46,224 bases of DNA from an uncultured Rhodoplanes sp. (GTDB lineage Bacteria; Pseudomonadota; Alphaproteobacteria; Rhizobiales; Xanthobacteraceae). The stretch lies in NCBI GenBank assembly GCA_936924235.1, contig CAKZHN010000523.1, positions 1 through 46,224 on the forward strand, given 5' to 3'. The translations under genes and the position numbers were made by a program. Below are positions 1 through 6,709 of the stretch, piece after piece; positions within the stretch are counted from its first letter, which is position 1, and the number at the start of each line of letters is the position of its first letter. A model generated the notes under the pieces. That model made no database searches. It was given only the letters and a program-made list of their open reading frames with translations, and was not told where the DNA came from.

Positions 1-51
1 CGACCGCCTTCGCTCCGCTACGGCGGTCGACCCTCCCCCTCCAGGGGAGGG
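1..51. repeat. two short palindromes at the window edge
   Basis: Two hairpins follow each other: arms cgaccgcc at 1-8 and ggcggtcg at 22-29, then ccctcccc at 31-38 and ggggaggg at 44-51. There is no T-run, so this is more likely dispersed intergenic repeat than a terminator. A related sequence (ccctcccctcgcggggag) lies near 46080. It sits downstream of the minus-strand gene that ends at 81. Confidence 0.5.
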
Positions 52-80
52 TGAAGCGCTGCGCCACCGAAGAAAAAACG

Positions 81-599
81 TCAGGGATCTTCGCCCGCCT
101 CCGGCCCCGCCACCGGCAAAATCCGCGGCGGATGCCCGGTGCTCTCCAGGAACCGCACCAGATCCTCCCGCTTGATCGACGTCGTCATCGTGTTGGTCAG
201 CGGATGCGCGTTGATGACCTCATGCCGCATCAGTGCCTCGTCCAGCACCATCGTCACCCGGGCGTCCAAGTCGTTGATCACCCCGAACGGCGTCACCGAG
301 CCGGGCGTCACCCCCAGCGTCTCCAGCATCTGCTCGGCCGAGCCGAACGAGAACCGCCCGGTGGCCCCGAGCCGCCGGTGCAGCGATTTCAGCTCGATGG
401 CCGCGTCCTCCGGCGCGGTGACGAGGAACAGCGCGCTTTTCTTGTCCTTCAGGAACAGATTCTTGGTGTGGCCGCCCGGGATCGTCCCGCGCAGGCCCTG
501 GGATTCCTCCACCGTGAACAGCGGCGGGTGGCTGACCGTCGAATGGAGGATGCCGAGGCGGTCAAGCGCGGCAAACAGCTCGTCGGGGGTGATGGGCAT
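81..599 (-). CDS. prolyl-tRNA editing protein, YbaK/ProX (PrdX) type
   Basis: A free-standing editing-domain protein of 172 residues from the chosen ATG. Members of this family hydrolyse Ala-tRNA(Pro) or other mischarged tRNAs in the cytoplasm. Visible family features are the N-terminal MPITPDELFAALDRLGI, a TVEESQGLRGTIPGGHTKNL stretch with the conserved Lys, KKSALFLVTAPED, and the C-terminal VTPFGVINDLDARVTMVLD with FLESTGHPPRILP near the end. The frame stays open upstream to 686, but the domain starts at the ATG at 599. A start at 671 or 686 would add about 24-29 residues of low-complexity sequence. It is a single gene, divergent from the tRNA-Gly downstream in window order. The family is clear; the exact substrate is not visible. 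Confidence 0.9.
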   Translation of the reverse strand: MPITPDELFAALDRLGILHSTVSHPPLFTVEESQGLRGTIPGGHTKNLFLKDKKSALFLVTAPEDAAIELKSLHRRLGATGRFSFGSAEQMLETLGVTPGSVTPFGVINDLDARVTMVLDEALMRHEVINAHPLTNTMTTSIKREDLVRFLESTGHPPRILPVAGPEAGEDP

Positions 600-751
600 G
601 CGGGATTTCGGACCGGAACAGGGGGCAGGAGCGCCATTTTGCACGAAATCGCCACGCTTTAACTCTCTCATCGAGCGTGGTTGCAAAGGCCATGGGCTTT
701 TCGCTATAGGAACGGGCCCAGGCGGTCACCCACCGCCTGTCGCTTACGGAT

Positions 752-826
<75 letters not shown>

Positions 827-1076
827 GTTTTCAGCTTTTCACAGCAATGATCCCACGTTGGCTTGCGCCAGCGAGCACACGGCTTGCAGCCGCTCACGCG
901 ATGCCGCCGAGCCCCCAACGAGGTGGGTTCGTTGCGCCCACCGATCGTCCCGGCAACTCTGTTTAATTCCGCAACAAATTTGGCGCTGTTTGTACCGCCG
1001 ACCTTGACGCGCTTTTGATGCGGTTGGTTTTGGTTGGTGCCCCTGGAAAGTCCGTCAATCCCAGCCGGGGGCTGCC

Positions 1077-2465
1077 ATGGGAATCACGATTGTCTTGGCT
1101 CGTTTCTGCGGGCTCGTGCGGAAGCTTCGCGCCGCCAACGGCGCCAACGTGACCGTCACTTTCGCGCTGGCCACCATCCCGATGGTGGGTTTTGTCGGCG
1201 CCGCCGTCGACTACAGCCGCGCCAACTCGGTGAAAGCCGCGATGCAGGCGGCATCCGACGCGACCGCGCTGATGCTCTCGAAGATCGCCACGACCACGAA
1301 CGCGACCGATCTGCAGACCAAGGGCGCCGGCTACTTCCAGGCCCTGTTCAACCGCCCCGAGGCGACCGGCTTGCAGGTCAACGTCACCTACACCACGACC
1401 GGCGGCAGTCAGGTCGTCGTGGCGGCGACGACCAACGTGAAGACCGATTTCATGAAGCTGTTCGGCACGACCAGCATGAAGATCGACACCACGGCGCAGA
1501 TCAAATGGGGCAACACCAAGCTCCGCGTCGCGCTGGTGCTCGACAACACCGGTTCGATGGCCGACGACGGCAAGATCAGCGCGCTGAAGACCGCGACCAA
1601 GAGCCTGCTTAACCAGCTCAGGGCCGCGGCGGTGAACAACGGTGACGTCTATGTGTCGATCGTTCCGTTCGTGAAGGACGTCAACGCCGATTCGAGCCAC
1701 TACAACGCCAACTGGATTTATTGGGGGACTGCGGCGCAGGACCCGGCACTGTCGGATAACAACTCCTGGGACGCCCAGAACGGCGATTGCAGCAAGGGCT
1801 GGAATATCAACAACAGGAGCGATTGCCTCGCCCAGACCGGCAGTCCCAAGTGGACGCCGGGCAACCACAACACCTGGAACGGCTGCGTCGTCGATCGCGG
1901 CAACCCCACGGGCCCGAGCGCCTTGAACACCGACACCAATGTGCTGGCGACGGACATCACCAAGAACGACACGCTGTTTGCCGCCGAACAATACGGCGCG
2001 TGCCCGCAGGCCGTCATGCCGCTCAGCTACAGCTGGGCCGGCATGAAGAGCCTGGTCAACGCCATGAGCCCGAACGGCAACACGAACCAGGGCATCGGCC
2101 TCGCTCATGGCTGGATGTCACTGGTCGGCGGCGGACCCTATCCGGCGCCTCCGGCCGAGGATCCGAACTACAAATATACCAAGGTCATCATTCTTCTCAC
2201 CGACGGCTTGAACACCCAGAACCGCTGGTACACCGATCAGTCGAAGATCGACACCCGCCAGGCGACCACCTGCGCCAACATCAAGGCCGCCGGCATCACG
2301 CTCTACACGGTGCAGGTCAACACCGGCGGCGATCCGACCTCGACGCTGCTGCAGCAATGCGCGAGCGACTCCACCAAGTTCTTCCTGCTGACGTCGGCAA
2401 ACCAGATGGTTGCGACCTTCCAGCAGATCGGCACCAATCTCTCGAACCTGCGGATCGCACAGTAG
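1077..2465 (+). CDS. TadE/TadG-like pilus-assembly protein with von Willebrand factor A domain
   Basis: A 462-residue protein. Residues about 20-50 form a Tad-type membrane leader (NVTVTFALATIPMVGFVGAAVDYSRA), followed by the AMQAASDATAL helix typical of TadE/TadG-like proteins. A vWA domain follows: VLDNTGSM at 154-161 supplies a MIDAS of DxTxS form and LLTDGLN lies at 373-379. Several Cys residues at 238-309 could form disulfides outside the membrane. In other bacteria such proteins belong to Flp/Tad pilus assembly or cell-surface adhesion. No other tad gene is present here, so it stands alone behind tRNA-Gly. The start has ggggg about five bases upstream. It is bracketed by tRNA-Gly and a degenerate tRNA-Gly copy, suggesting acquisition or duplication at this site; codon use is not obviously foreign. 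Confidence 0.85.
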   Translation: MGITIVLARFCGLVRKLRAANGANVTVTFALATIPMVGFVGAAVDYSRANSVKAAMQAASDATALMLSKIATTTNATDLQTKGAGYFQALFNRPEATGLQVNVTYTTTGGSQVVVAATTNVKTDFMKLFGTTSMKIDTTAQIKWGNTKLRVALVLDNTGSMADDGKISALKTATKSLLNQLRAAAVNNGDVYVSIVPFVKDVNADSSHYNANWIYWGTAAQDPALSDNNSWDAQNGDCSKGWNINNRSDCLAQTGSPKWTPGNHNTWNGCVVDRGNPTGPSALNTDTNVLATDITKNDTLFAAEQYGACPQAVMPLSYSWAGMKSLVNAMSPNGNTNQGIGLAHGWMSLVGGGPYPAPPAEDPNYKYTKVIILLTDGLNTQNRWYTDQSKIDTRQATTCANIKAAGITLYTVQVNTGGDPTSTLLQQCASDSTKFFLLTSANQMVATFQQIGTNLSNLRIAQ

Positions 2466-2552
2466 GCGTATGCAATTCGGCGGCTGACGTCATCGGCCCG
2501 CCCGTGCCGTACCAAGCGCTCAACGGCCGTGCGCTCGCCTGGCTGAACTGAT

Positions 2553-2622
2553 GCGGGCGTAGGGGTAGAGCACGACCTTGCTGAGGTCGGGATCGAGAGT
2601 TCGAATCCCTGTGTCCGCTACA
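2553..2622 (+). pseudogene. degenerate tRNA-Gly copy (D-stem deletion)
   Basis: The sequence aligns over its full length with the intact tRNA-Gly at 752. It starts gcgggcgta, then lacks the gctca of the 5' D-stem strand and continues ggggtagagcacgacc. The anticodon stem is preserved, but the loop reads ttgctga, making the formal anticodon GCT instead of GCC. The T-loop ttcgaat remains. The acceptor 3' strand is changed to tgtccgc and the tail is taca, not tcca. The following cagtttt is shared with the intact gene. Without a D stem it should not work as a normal tRNA. Confidence 0.8.
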
Positions 2623-2727
2623 GTTTTCTGCCAATCCCACTGATGTGACTGACCTCCTGAGGAGTCAGTGGCGGGCGTCCCCTCCGCGTTTTCTCGCCGT
2701 AACGGGCAGCATCCGCCTCACGACATC

Positions 2728-2755
2728 CTTCTTAAAGGCAGCTTCTTAAAGGCAG
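2728..2755. repeat. exact 14-base tandem repeat upstream of the PRTase gene
   Basis: The unit cttcttaaaggcag occurs twice without a gap (2728-2741 and 2742-2755), about 85 bases before the phosphoribosyltransferase start. A possible promoter lies between repeat and gene (gatagtatgact, tatagc). It may be an operator or simply a slippage duplication; nothing else in the window matches it. Confidence 0.75.
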
Positions 2756-2840
2756 GCCGTGATAGTATGACTAGCCTACCGCACCTATAGCGTGTAGAAA
2801 TTTTCGGCAGGTCGCCGCCGACCGATCTCCTGGCGCTAAG

Positions 2841-3431
2841 ATGCAAAACCAAATCAAGGCAATTGCGGGAAACTGGAACGATGGGCACGTGCTCGACAAG
2901 CACACACGTTCGAGTGAGTTTGTTGGATACGATGAGTTCGGACATCCACAGTTTAATACGACGCGCTCTGAAGTGGGCGAGGCGCTCTACCAGCTAAAAT
3001 ACAAAGGCGACTTCACCAAGGTTGAGCCACTTGCGAAAGAAATCGCGACTCACATTGCGCCGAAGTTCAAGGACGTCGGCTTTATTGTGCCGATGCCGCC
3101 ATCAAGGCAACGTCTCCGTCAACCGGTGACGGAAGTCGCGAAATCGCTTTCTGAAATCTTAAAGGTGCCAATGTTCGACAACATATTGGTGAAGTTACCT
3201 CCCGACCCAGATGCAAAGCAGATCAAGGATTTGGTTGGAAAAGAGGCGAAGGTCGAAGCACTGAAGGGGCGGATTGGTTTGCAGCAAAACATAACCACCG
3301 AAGGCAAGTGGAACGTGCTGCTGGTTGATGATCTTTACGATACAGGCGCTTCTCTGGAGGCGGCAACCGCTAAGCTGCGCGAGTACAATAAAGTGGGAAA
3401 TGTCTACGTCGCGGCTTTGACCTGGAAGTAA
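2841..3431 (+). CDS. ComF-like phosphoribosyltransferase, first gene of a two-gene cassette
   Basis: A 196-residue soluble protein with a type I phosphoribosyltransferase fold. The PRPP loop VLLVDDLYDTGAS is at 159-171, and VPMPPSRQRLRQP at 83-95 resembles the P-x-P-x-x-x-x-R-x-R segment of ComF. The N-terminal 55 residues (DGHVLDKHTRSSEFVGYDEFGHPQF) have no Cys knuckle, unlike true ComF, and end in EVGEALYQLKYKGD, also ComF-like. The next gene starts three bases after this stop, so the two are surely co-transcribed. The reaction is unknown: the fold predicts PRPP binding, but the acceptor cannot be read. Codon use is richer in A/T-ending codons than in neighbouring genes, suggesting transfer. 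No strong ribosome site is visible. Confidence 0.8.
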   Translation: MQNQIKAIAGNWNDGHVLDKHTRSSEFVGYDEFGHPQFNTTRSEVGEALYQLKYKGDFTKVEPLAKEIATHIAPKFKDVGFIVPMPPSRQRLRQPVTEVAKSLSEILKVPMFDNILVKLPPDPDAKQIKDLVGKEAKVEALKGRIGLQQNITTEGKWNVLLVDDLYDTGASLEAATAKLREYNKVGNVYVAALTWK

Positions 3432-3434
3432 GCA

Positions 3435-3992
3435 ATGACGATCGTCTTTGTAGCAGGATCGCTGTCCATTAAGCGACTCCATCCGTGGTTTCTTGAGCGC
3501 CTCGATACCGTGGCAACGTCGGGCTTTTCCGTAGTGGTGGGGGATGCTGACGGAGCTGATACATCGATTCAGAAGTTTCTCTGGGAGCATGGGGCGCAGA
3601 ACGTCACCATTTATTGCACCGGTGACGCCCCGAGAAACAATGTGGGGAAGTGGCCTGTAGAAAAAATCTTCTCAGCCGCAGACCCCGGTTCGCGGGCCTA
3701 TTTCAGTGCGAAAGATGTGGCTATGGCCAAGGTCGCCGACTACGGACTCATGATATGGGACACCAAGAGTACTGGCACTCTGAGCAATGTGATTGAACTT
3801 CTAAAGAACGAACGCAGTAGCCGAATTTTCGTTAACAAAAGCGAGAAGTTTGTGACGGTGTCGCAGGCTGAGGATTTAGAATATTTGGTTGGAATGATGT
3901 CGCCAGGTGCGCGTGCCAAGGCTGAGAGCAAGATAGGTCTTGCAGCGAAGATCGATGCTGTAACGCACAAGCAGTATCGTATGCCCATCTGA
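3435..3992 (+). CDS. SLOG/DprA-LOG-like Rossmann protein, partner of the phosphoribosyltransferase
   Basis: A 185-residue protein. It begins with a beta strand and glycine turn (TIVFVAGSLSIKRL), then VVVGDADGADTSIQKFL at 33-49, the G-x-x-x-G-A-D signature of the SLOG (SMF/DprA-LOG) superfamily, and LMIWDTKSTGTLSNVIELL at 105-123, the second glycine-threonine nucleotide-binding turn. The last 45 residues look helical and charged. SLOG domains are proposed to bind or process nucleotide-derived ligands and are frequent in predicted conflict systems; that is family knowledge, not shown here. It starts three bases after the PRTase stop. I infer a functional pair in which one protein makes or senses a nucleotide derivative. 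Assignment rests on motifs only. Confidence 0.65.
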   Translation: MTIVFVAGSLSIKRLHPWFLERLDTVATSGFSVVVGDADGADTSIQKFLWEHGAQNVTIYCTGDAPRNNVGKWPVEKIFSAADPGSRAYFSAKDVAMAKVADYGLMIWDTKSTGTLSNVIELLKNERSSRIFVNKSEKFVTVSQAEDLEYLVGMMSPGARAKAESKIGLAAKIDAVTHKQYRMPI

Positions 3993-4004
3993 GGTATAGG
4001 ATTC

Positions 4005-4143
4005 ATGTACCGTATGATGGGTGGCTATTGGGGCGTGATCGGCGTCGCCGAGTTCAAGCGCATCTAGGCGAAGTTCGCTGCAGAACTGTCGCCCTACGAA
4101 CGCATCCGGCGTGGTCGGGACGCGGGTATGGCTCGGGAGTAGA
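4005..4143 (+). pseudogene. possible remnant of a small gene with an in-frame stop
   Basis: From ATG 4005 the frame reads MYRMMGGYWGVIGVAEFKRI, then a TAG at 4065-4067, then AKFAAELSPYERIRRGRDAG and MARE before a TAG inside the tRNA-like sequence. The codons are G/C-ending, like core genes and unlike the neighbouring cassette. The even codon use across the stop suggests a decayed gene fragment, but no family is recognised and chance is possible. Confidence 0.3.
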
Positions 4144-4195
4144 GCATGACCGTTGCCAAGATCGGGGTCGAGGTTCGAATTTCTTGGTCGCACCA
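4122..4195 (+). pseudogene. second degenerate tRNA-Gly copy
   Basis: Full-length similarity to the tRNA-Gly at 752: gcgggtatggctcgggagtag, then agcatgacc, a loop region containing ttgccaa, gatcggggtcgag, ttcgaat and a terminal caccagttt. An extra base in the anticodon stem (gaccgttgccaagatc), a lost base before the T stem and a mismatched acceptor 3' strand (tggtcgc) make a working cloverleaf unlikely. The GCC triplet is preserved. Together with the copy at 2553 it brackets the PRTase-SLOG cassette. Confidence 0.75.
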
Positions 4196-4256
4196 GTTTC
4201 TTCGTTGAATTTTCGCCTTTCTCGGCCTCCGAGCGCGATCGCGCGGATAGCCCAAG

Positions 4257-4514
4257 TCATCCGACCAGAGCTCGTGCCTCGGCTAGGTCCTCCGCCGTTT
4301 TATCAAGGATAAGTTTGAAGCAGGCGTCGCAGATGCGGCGTTCCGACGAGTAGGCTCCTCCGAGCTTCGGGATCGAGACGCATTCCGTTCCAGCCAGCAG
4401 TGCTTCATGACACCGAAAGCATTCGGAGAGGCGTTGAACAGCGACCTTCTTCGGACGCCCATTCGTTCCCCCAATCAACGAGGGCGTCGGCCCCCTAGGT
4501 TTTGTTTTGCTCAT
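4257..4514 (-). CDS. small zinc-knuckle-like protein overlapping the helicase gene
   Basis: An 85-residue basic protein. The N-terminus is rich in K, R, P and G (SKTKPRGPTPSLIGGTNGRPKK), followed by two Cys pairs, CFRC at 32-35 and CDAC at 62-65, with a further C45 between. This spacing suggests a zinc-binding treble-clef or ribbon. Its start lies 20 bases inside the 3' end of the helicase gene in another frame, so translation is probably coupled. No family is recognised. It may be a nucleic-acid-binding partner of the helicase (inference from operon overlap and basic charge). Confidence 0.65.
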   Translation of the reverse strand: MSKTKPRGPTPSLIGGTNGRPKKVAVQRLSECFRCHEALLAGTECVSIPKLGGAYSSERRICDACFKLILDKTAEDLAEARALVG

Positions 4515-6522
4515 AATCAGCTCTCGCTTTTCGCACTCTCCTCACAAGCACCTGCAAAAGATCTTCGAGATTGCCGAGCACGCCACGGAACTCTTCCGTG
4601 GAGGCCTGCTGCCGCTCTTTTCCGAGTCGCTTCTCCATCTCTCTGTTCACCATCATCAGGGCGCAGACGTAGTTGTTTTTACCGGTGAGCTTCAGCGACT
4701 TGTACTTGTAGACAAGCTCGGTGCCGGCCATGGACAACTCGACGTGGTTGAGCAACACGTTTGCAAGGCGTTTGGCCTGCTCGTTCATGCGCTTTCGGGC
4801 CTCCTCCCACTCCCGCTGGGGCTGAACGAGGAATGGCTCCGCTGCCTTTCTTTTACGCATTGGTGCTTGCTGCGCCTGACGGACGATTTCCTCTACGCGA
4901 CTGTCGTCGAGTCCCAGCAACTTCATGCGCTCGCGCAGGTCGGCGACGATTTGCTGATCTTCAATCGACGTGAAATCCTCTTCCCACACCGATTCAATAA
5001 TTTCGTCGTGGACGATGACGCTGTCGCCGGCGCGTAGGCGCGTTGTGCCGTCAAGCACGGCTTGCGGGACCTCTGGCTCTTGGCCGCCGATCACGCTGTC
5101 CCAGAAAGCTTGATCGTCGTTCTCGAATTGCTTGAACTCCTTAAGCCGTGCATCAAGGTTCATTCCGAGGTGAGTAACGATATGGCCGACGTTGTCCGGG
5201 TGGCTTGGATCGTTCTGCACGACTACGCGCATGATCCGGCCGACGAACTGAATGTAAGGTGCAAGCGTCCGGAATGGACGGAAGATCGCGGCTACGCTGA
5301 GTTTCGGATGATCGAAGCCCTCGCCCAGCATTTGCACCTGAATGATGCAGTCGAGACTACCGTTACGTAGCGCGGACAAAATCGAGTCTTGCTCTTCCTC
5401 TGTCAGCTTGCTGTGAATGACTTCCGCGCTGAACCCCCTTTCGATATACAGCGAGCGGATTTCCTTCGCATGGTTGATCGAACACGCCACAGCAATGAGC
5501 TGATGCTGCGTCCCCGTCTGCCTCAGCTCGTCGAGCTTCTGAAGGCTGCTATCGACGATGTGTTGATTGCACAGCCGGGCGAGCGCCACACCACGGCTAA
5601 ACCACTCCTCGTCCTTCAGCTTCAGGACTTCTTCGAGTGAATATGACCGCCCACCGGTGTCGGTGAATCCCAGTTGAATGCTGGACGGAGCCACGTAGCT
5701 CGCCTTCAGGCGCTTAATGTAACCCTTCAGAGTGGCGTTCTTGAACGGATAGCGAAACACAAGTTCGCCATCGAGCTCCTGCCGGTCGGAACGAAAAGGC
5801 GTGGCGGTGAGAAGAATGACCTTCGCCTTCGGAAACCGGTCGATTACCTTCTGCCAACTTTCGGCCGCGCTGTGATGCGCCTCGTCGATGATGATCATTT
5901 CAAAGAAGTCATCGGGAAACTGCGCGAGCCACTTATCGACGTTTGTCGCGAGCTGCTGCACATTAGTGATCACGATGTGGCACTTGGTCGCCACTGAGAT
6001 GTTGCCGCTGTCCAGGGTGCATGCCAACGGCCCCGACATCATCTGATCAGCGCTCAGCACCCGAGCCTGACGCCAGAAGCACTTTTGGCGATTCGTAATG
6101 TCCATGGCGTCATAGAGGCCGTTCTTGATGGTGAGGTTTGGCGCGATTACCATGACCCGGCCTTCGGCCAACCCAAGGGGCAGCAGAGACGCCAATCCAG
6201 TCTTGCCGCAGCCAACGGGGATTTGGAGAATTGCCTTGTTCTTGCCGGCCTTGAAAAATTCGTAGGTGCGCTGATAGCCCTCTCGCTGGGGATCGCGCAG
6301 ATAGCCGTTCCCGTCGATGGCGTAGTCAAGGCCAAGGAAAAACGTCTGCGGTTGGCTACTGGCGCGCAGCCAAGCGTCTAATTCTGCTTTCTCGAATACC
6401 CACTTTTTCCCGGACTTCCGCGCCGGGATGCGCCCTTCGCGAGCGAGGGCGTATAGCGCTGTCTTTCCGAGGTTCACGTAACGTGCAGTTTCTTCAAGCG
6501 ACAGCCAATCAGTTTCAACCAT
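4495..6522 (-). CDS. DEAD/DEAH (SF2) helicase with N-terminal excisionase-like helix-turn-helix
   Basis: A 675-residue fusion. Residues 5-52 (LSLEETARYVNLGKTALYAL then IPARKSGKKWVFEKAELDAWL) form the small winged HTH of the MerR/excisionase class (helix-turn-helix_17 type). Then comes an SF2 helicase: PVGCGKTG at 102-109 (motif I), IIDEAHH at 211-217 (motif II), LLTATPFR at 237-244 (motif III) and QFVGRIMR at 425-432 (motif VI). The last 200 residues are charged and helical, with no recognised nuclease. It should be an ATP-dependent DNA translocase or helicase in the cytoplasm. The coupled downstream gene encodes a zinc-knuckle protein. An SD-like gaggcg precedes the ATG. Such SF2 proteins occur in restriction-like and phage-defence loci; that role here is inferred. 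Confidence 0.88.
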   Translation of the reverse strand: MVETDWLSLEETARYVNLGKTALYALAREGRIPARKSGKKWVFEKAELDAWLRASSQPQTFFLGLDYAIDGNGYLRDPQREGYQRTYEFFKAGKNKAILQIPVGCGKTGLASLLPLGLAEGRVMVIAPNLTIKNGLYDAMDITNRQKCFWRQARVLSADQMMSGPLACTLDSGNISVATKCHIVITNVQQLATNVDKWLAQFPDDFFEMIIIDEAHHSAAESWQKVIDRFPKAKVILLTATPFRSDRQELDGELVFRYPFKNATLKGYIKRLKASYVAPSSIQLGFTDTGGRSYSLEEVLKLKDEEWFSRGVALARLCNQHIVDSSLQKLDELRQTGTQHQLIAVACSINHAKEIRSLYIERGFSAEVIHSKLTEEEQDSILSALRNGSLDCIIQVQMLGEGFDHPKLSVAAIFRPFRTLAPYIQFVGRIMRVVVQNDPSHPDNVGHIVTHLGMNLDARLKEFKQFENDDQAFWDSVIGGQEPEVPQAVLDGTTRLRAGDSVIVHDEIIESVWEEDFTSIEDQQIVADLRERMKLLGLDDSRVEEIVRQAQQAPMRKRKAAEPFLVQPQREWEEARKRMNEQAKRLANVLLNHVELSMAGTELVYKYKSLKLTGKNNYVCALMMVNREMEKRLGKERQQASTEEFRGVLGNLEDLLQVLVRRVRKARADYEQNKT

Positions 6523-6540
6523 TTTTCGCCTCTATTTGAT

Positions 6541-6560
6541 GCCAAATGATAGCAAATGGC
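6541..6560 (-). promoter_or_regulatory. AT-rich helicase promoter with CAAATG direct repeats
   Basis: Upstream of the helicase start the sequence becomes strongly A+T rich (6541-6605). CAAATG occurs at 6543-6548 and 6553-6558, ten bases apart, within gcca...tggc ends. Direct repeats one helical turn apart suit an excisionase-like HTH, so autoregulation is possible. The promoter itself is not pinned down; TATCAT on the minus strand is one candidate -10. Confidence 0.35.
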
Positions 6561-6709
6561 TTCTAAATATACAATATCGATTAAATAGTTGAAATACCTA
6601 TGTAAATGCGTTTGTCGTGAGCGTCGCCGCACCGGGAGGAAGAAATGAAGGCGCCGCCGCAAGCGCTCAACTAGCATTCGCTCCAAACAATCCGGGGAGA
6701 GCCGCTCAC

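Larger units (their letters stand above)
2466..2840. other. 375-base gap before the PRTase cassette
   Basis: No convincing gene is seen. The gap holds the degenerate tRNA-Gly at 2553-2622, a bulged hairpin at 2648-2669 (ACTGA-C-CTCC / GGAG-TCAGT, no T-run) and an exact 14-base tandem repeat at 2728-2755. Base composition drops in G+C from about 2720 onward. Confidence 0.6.

Noticed and set aside
963..2108. 381-codon frame antisense to the Tad-type vWA gene
   Set aside because: It is a shadow frame: rich in R, H, G and V with no domain, while the plus strand has a clear vWA protein.
2648..2669. Hairpin ACTGA-C-CTCC / GGAG-TCAGT after the tRNA remnant considered as a terminator or att core
   Set aside because: It has no T-run and no second copy at the other borders.
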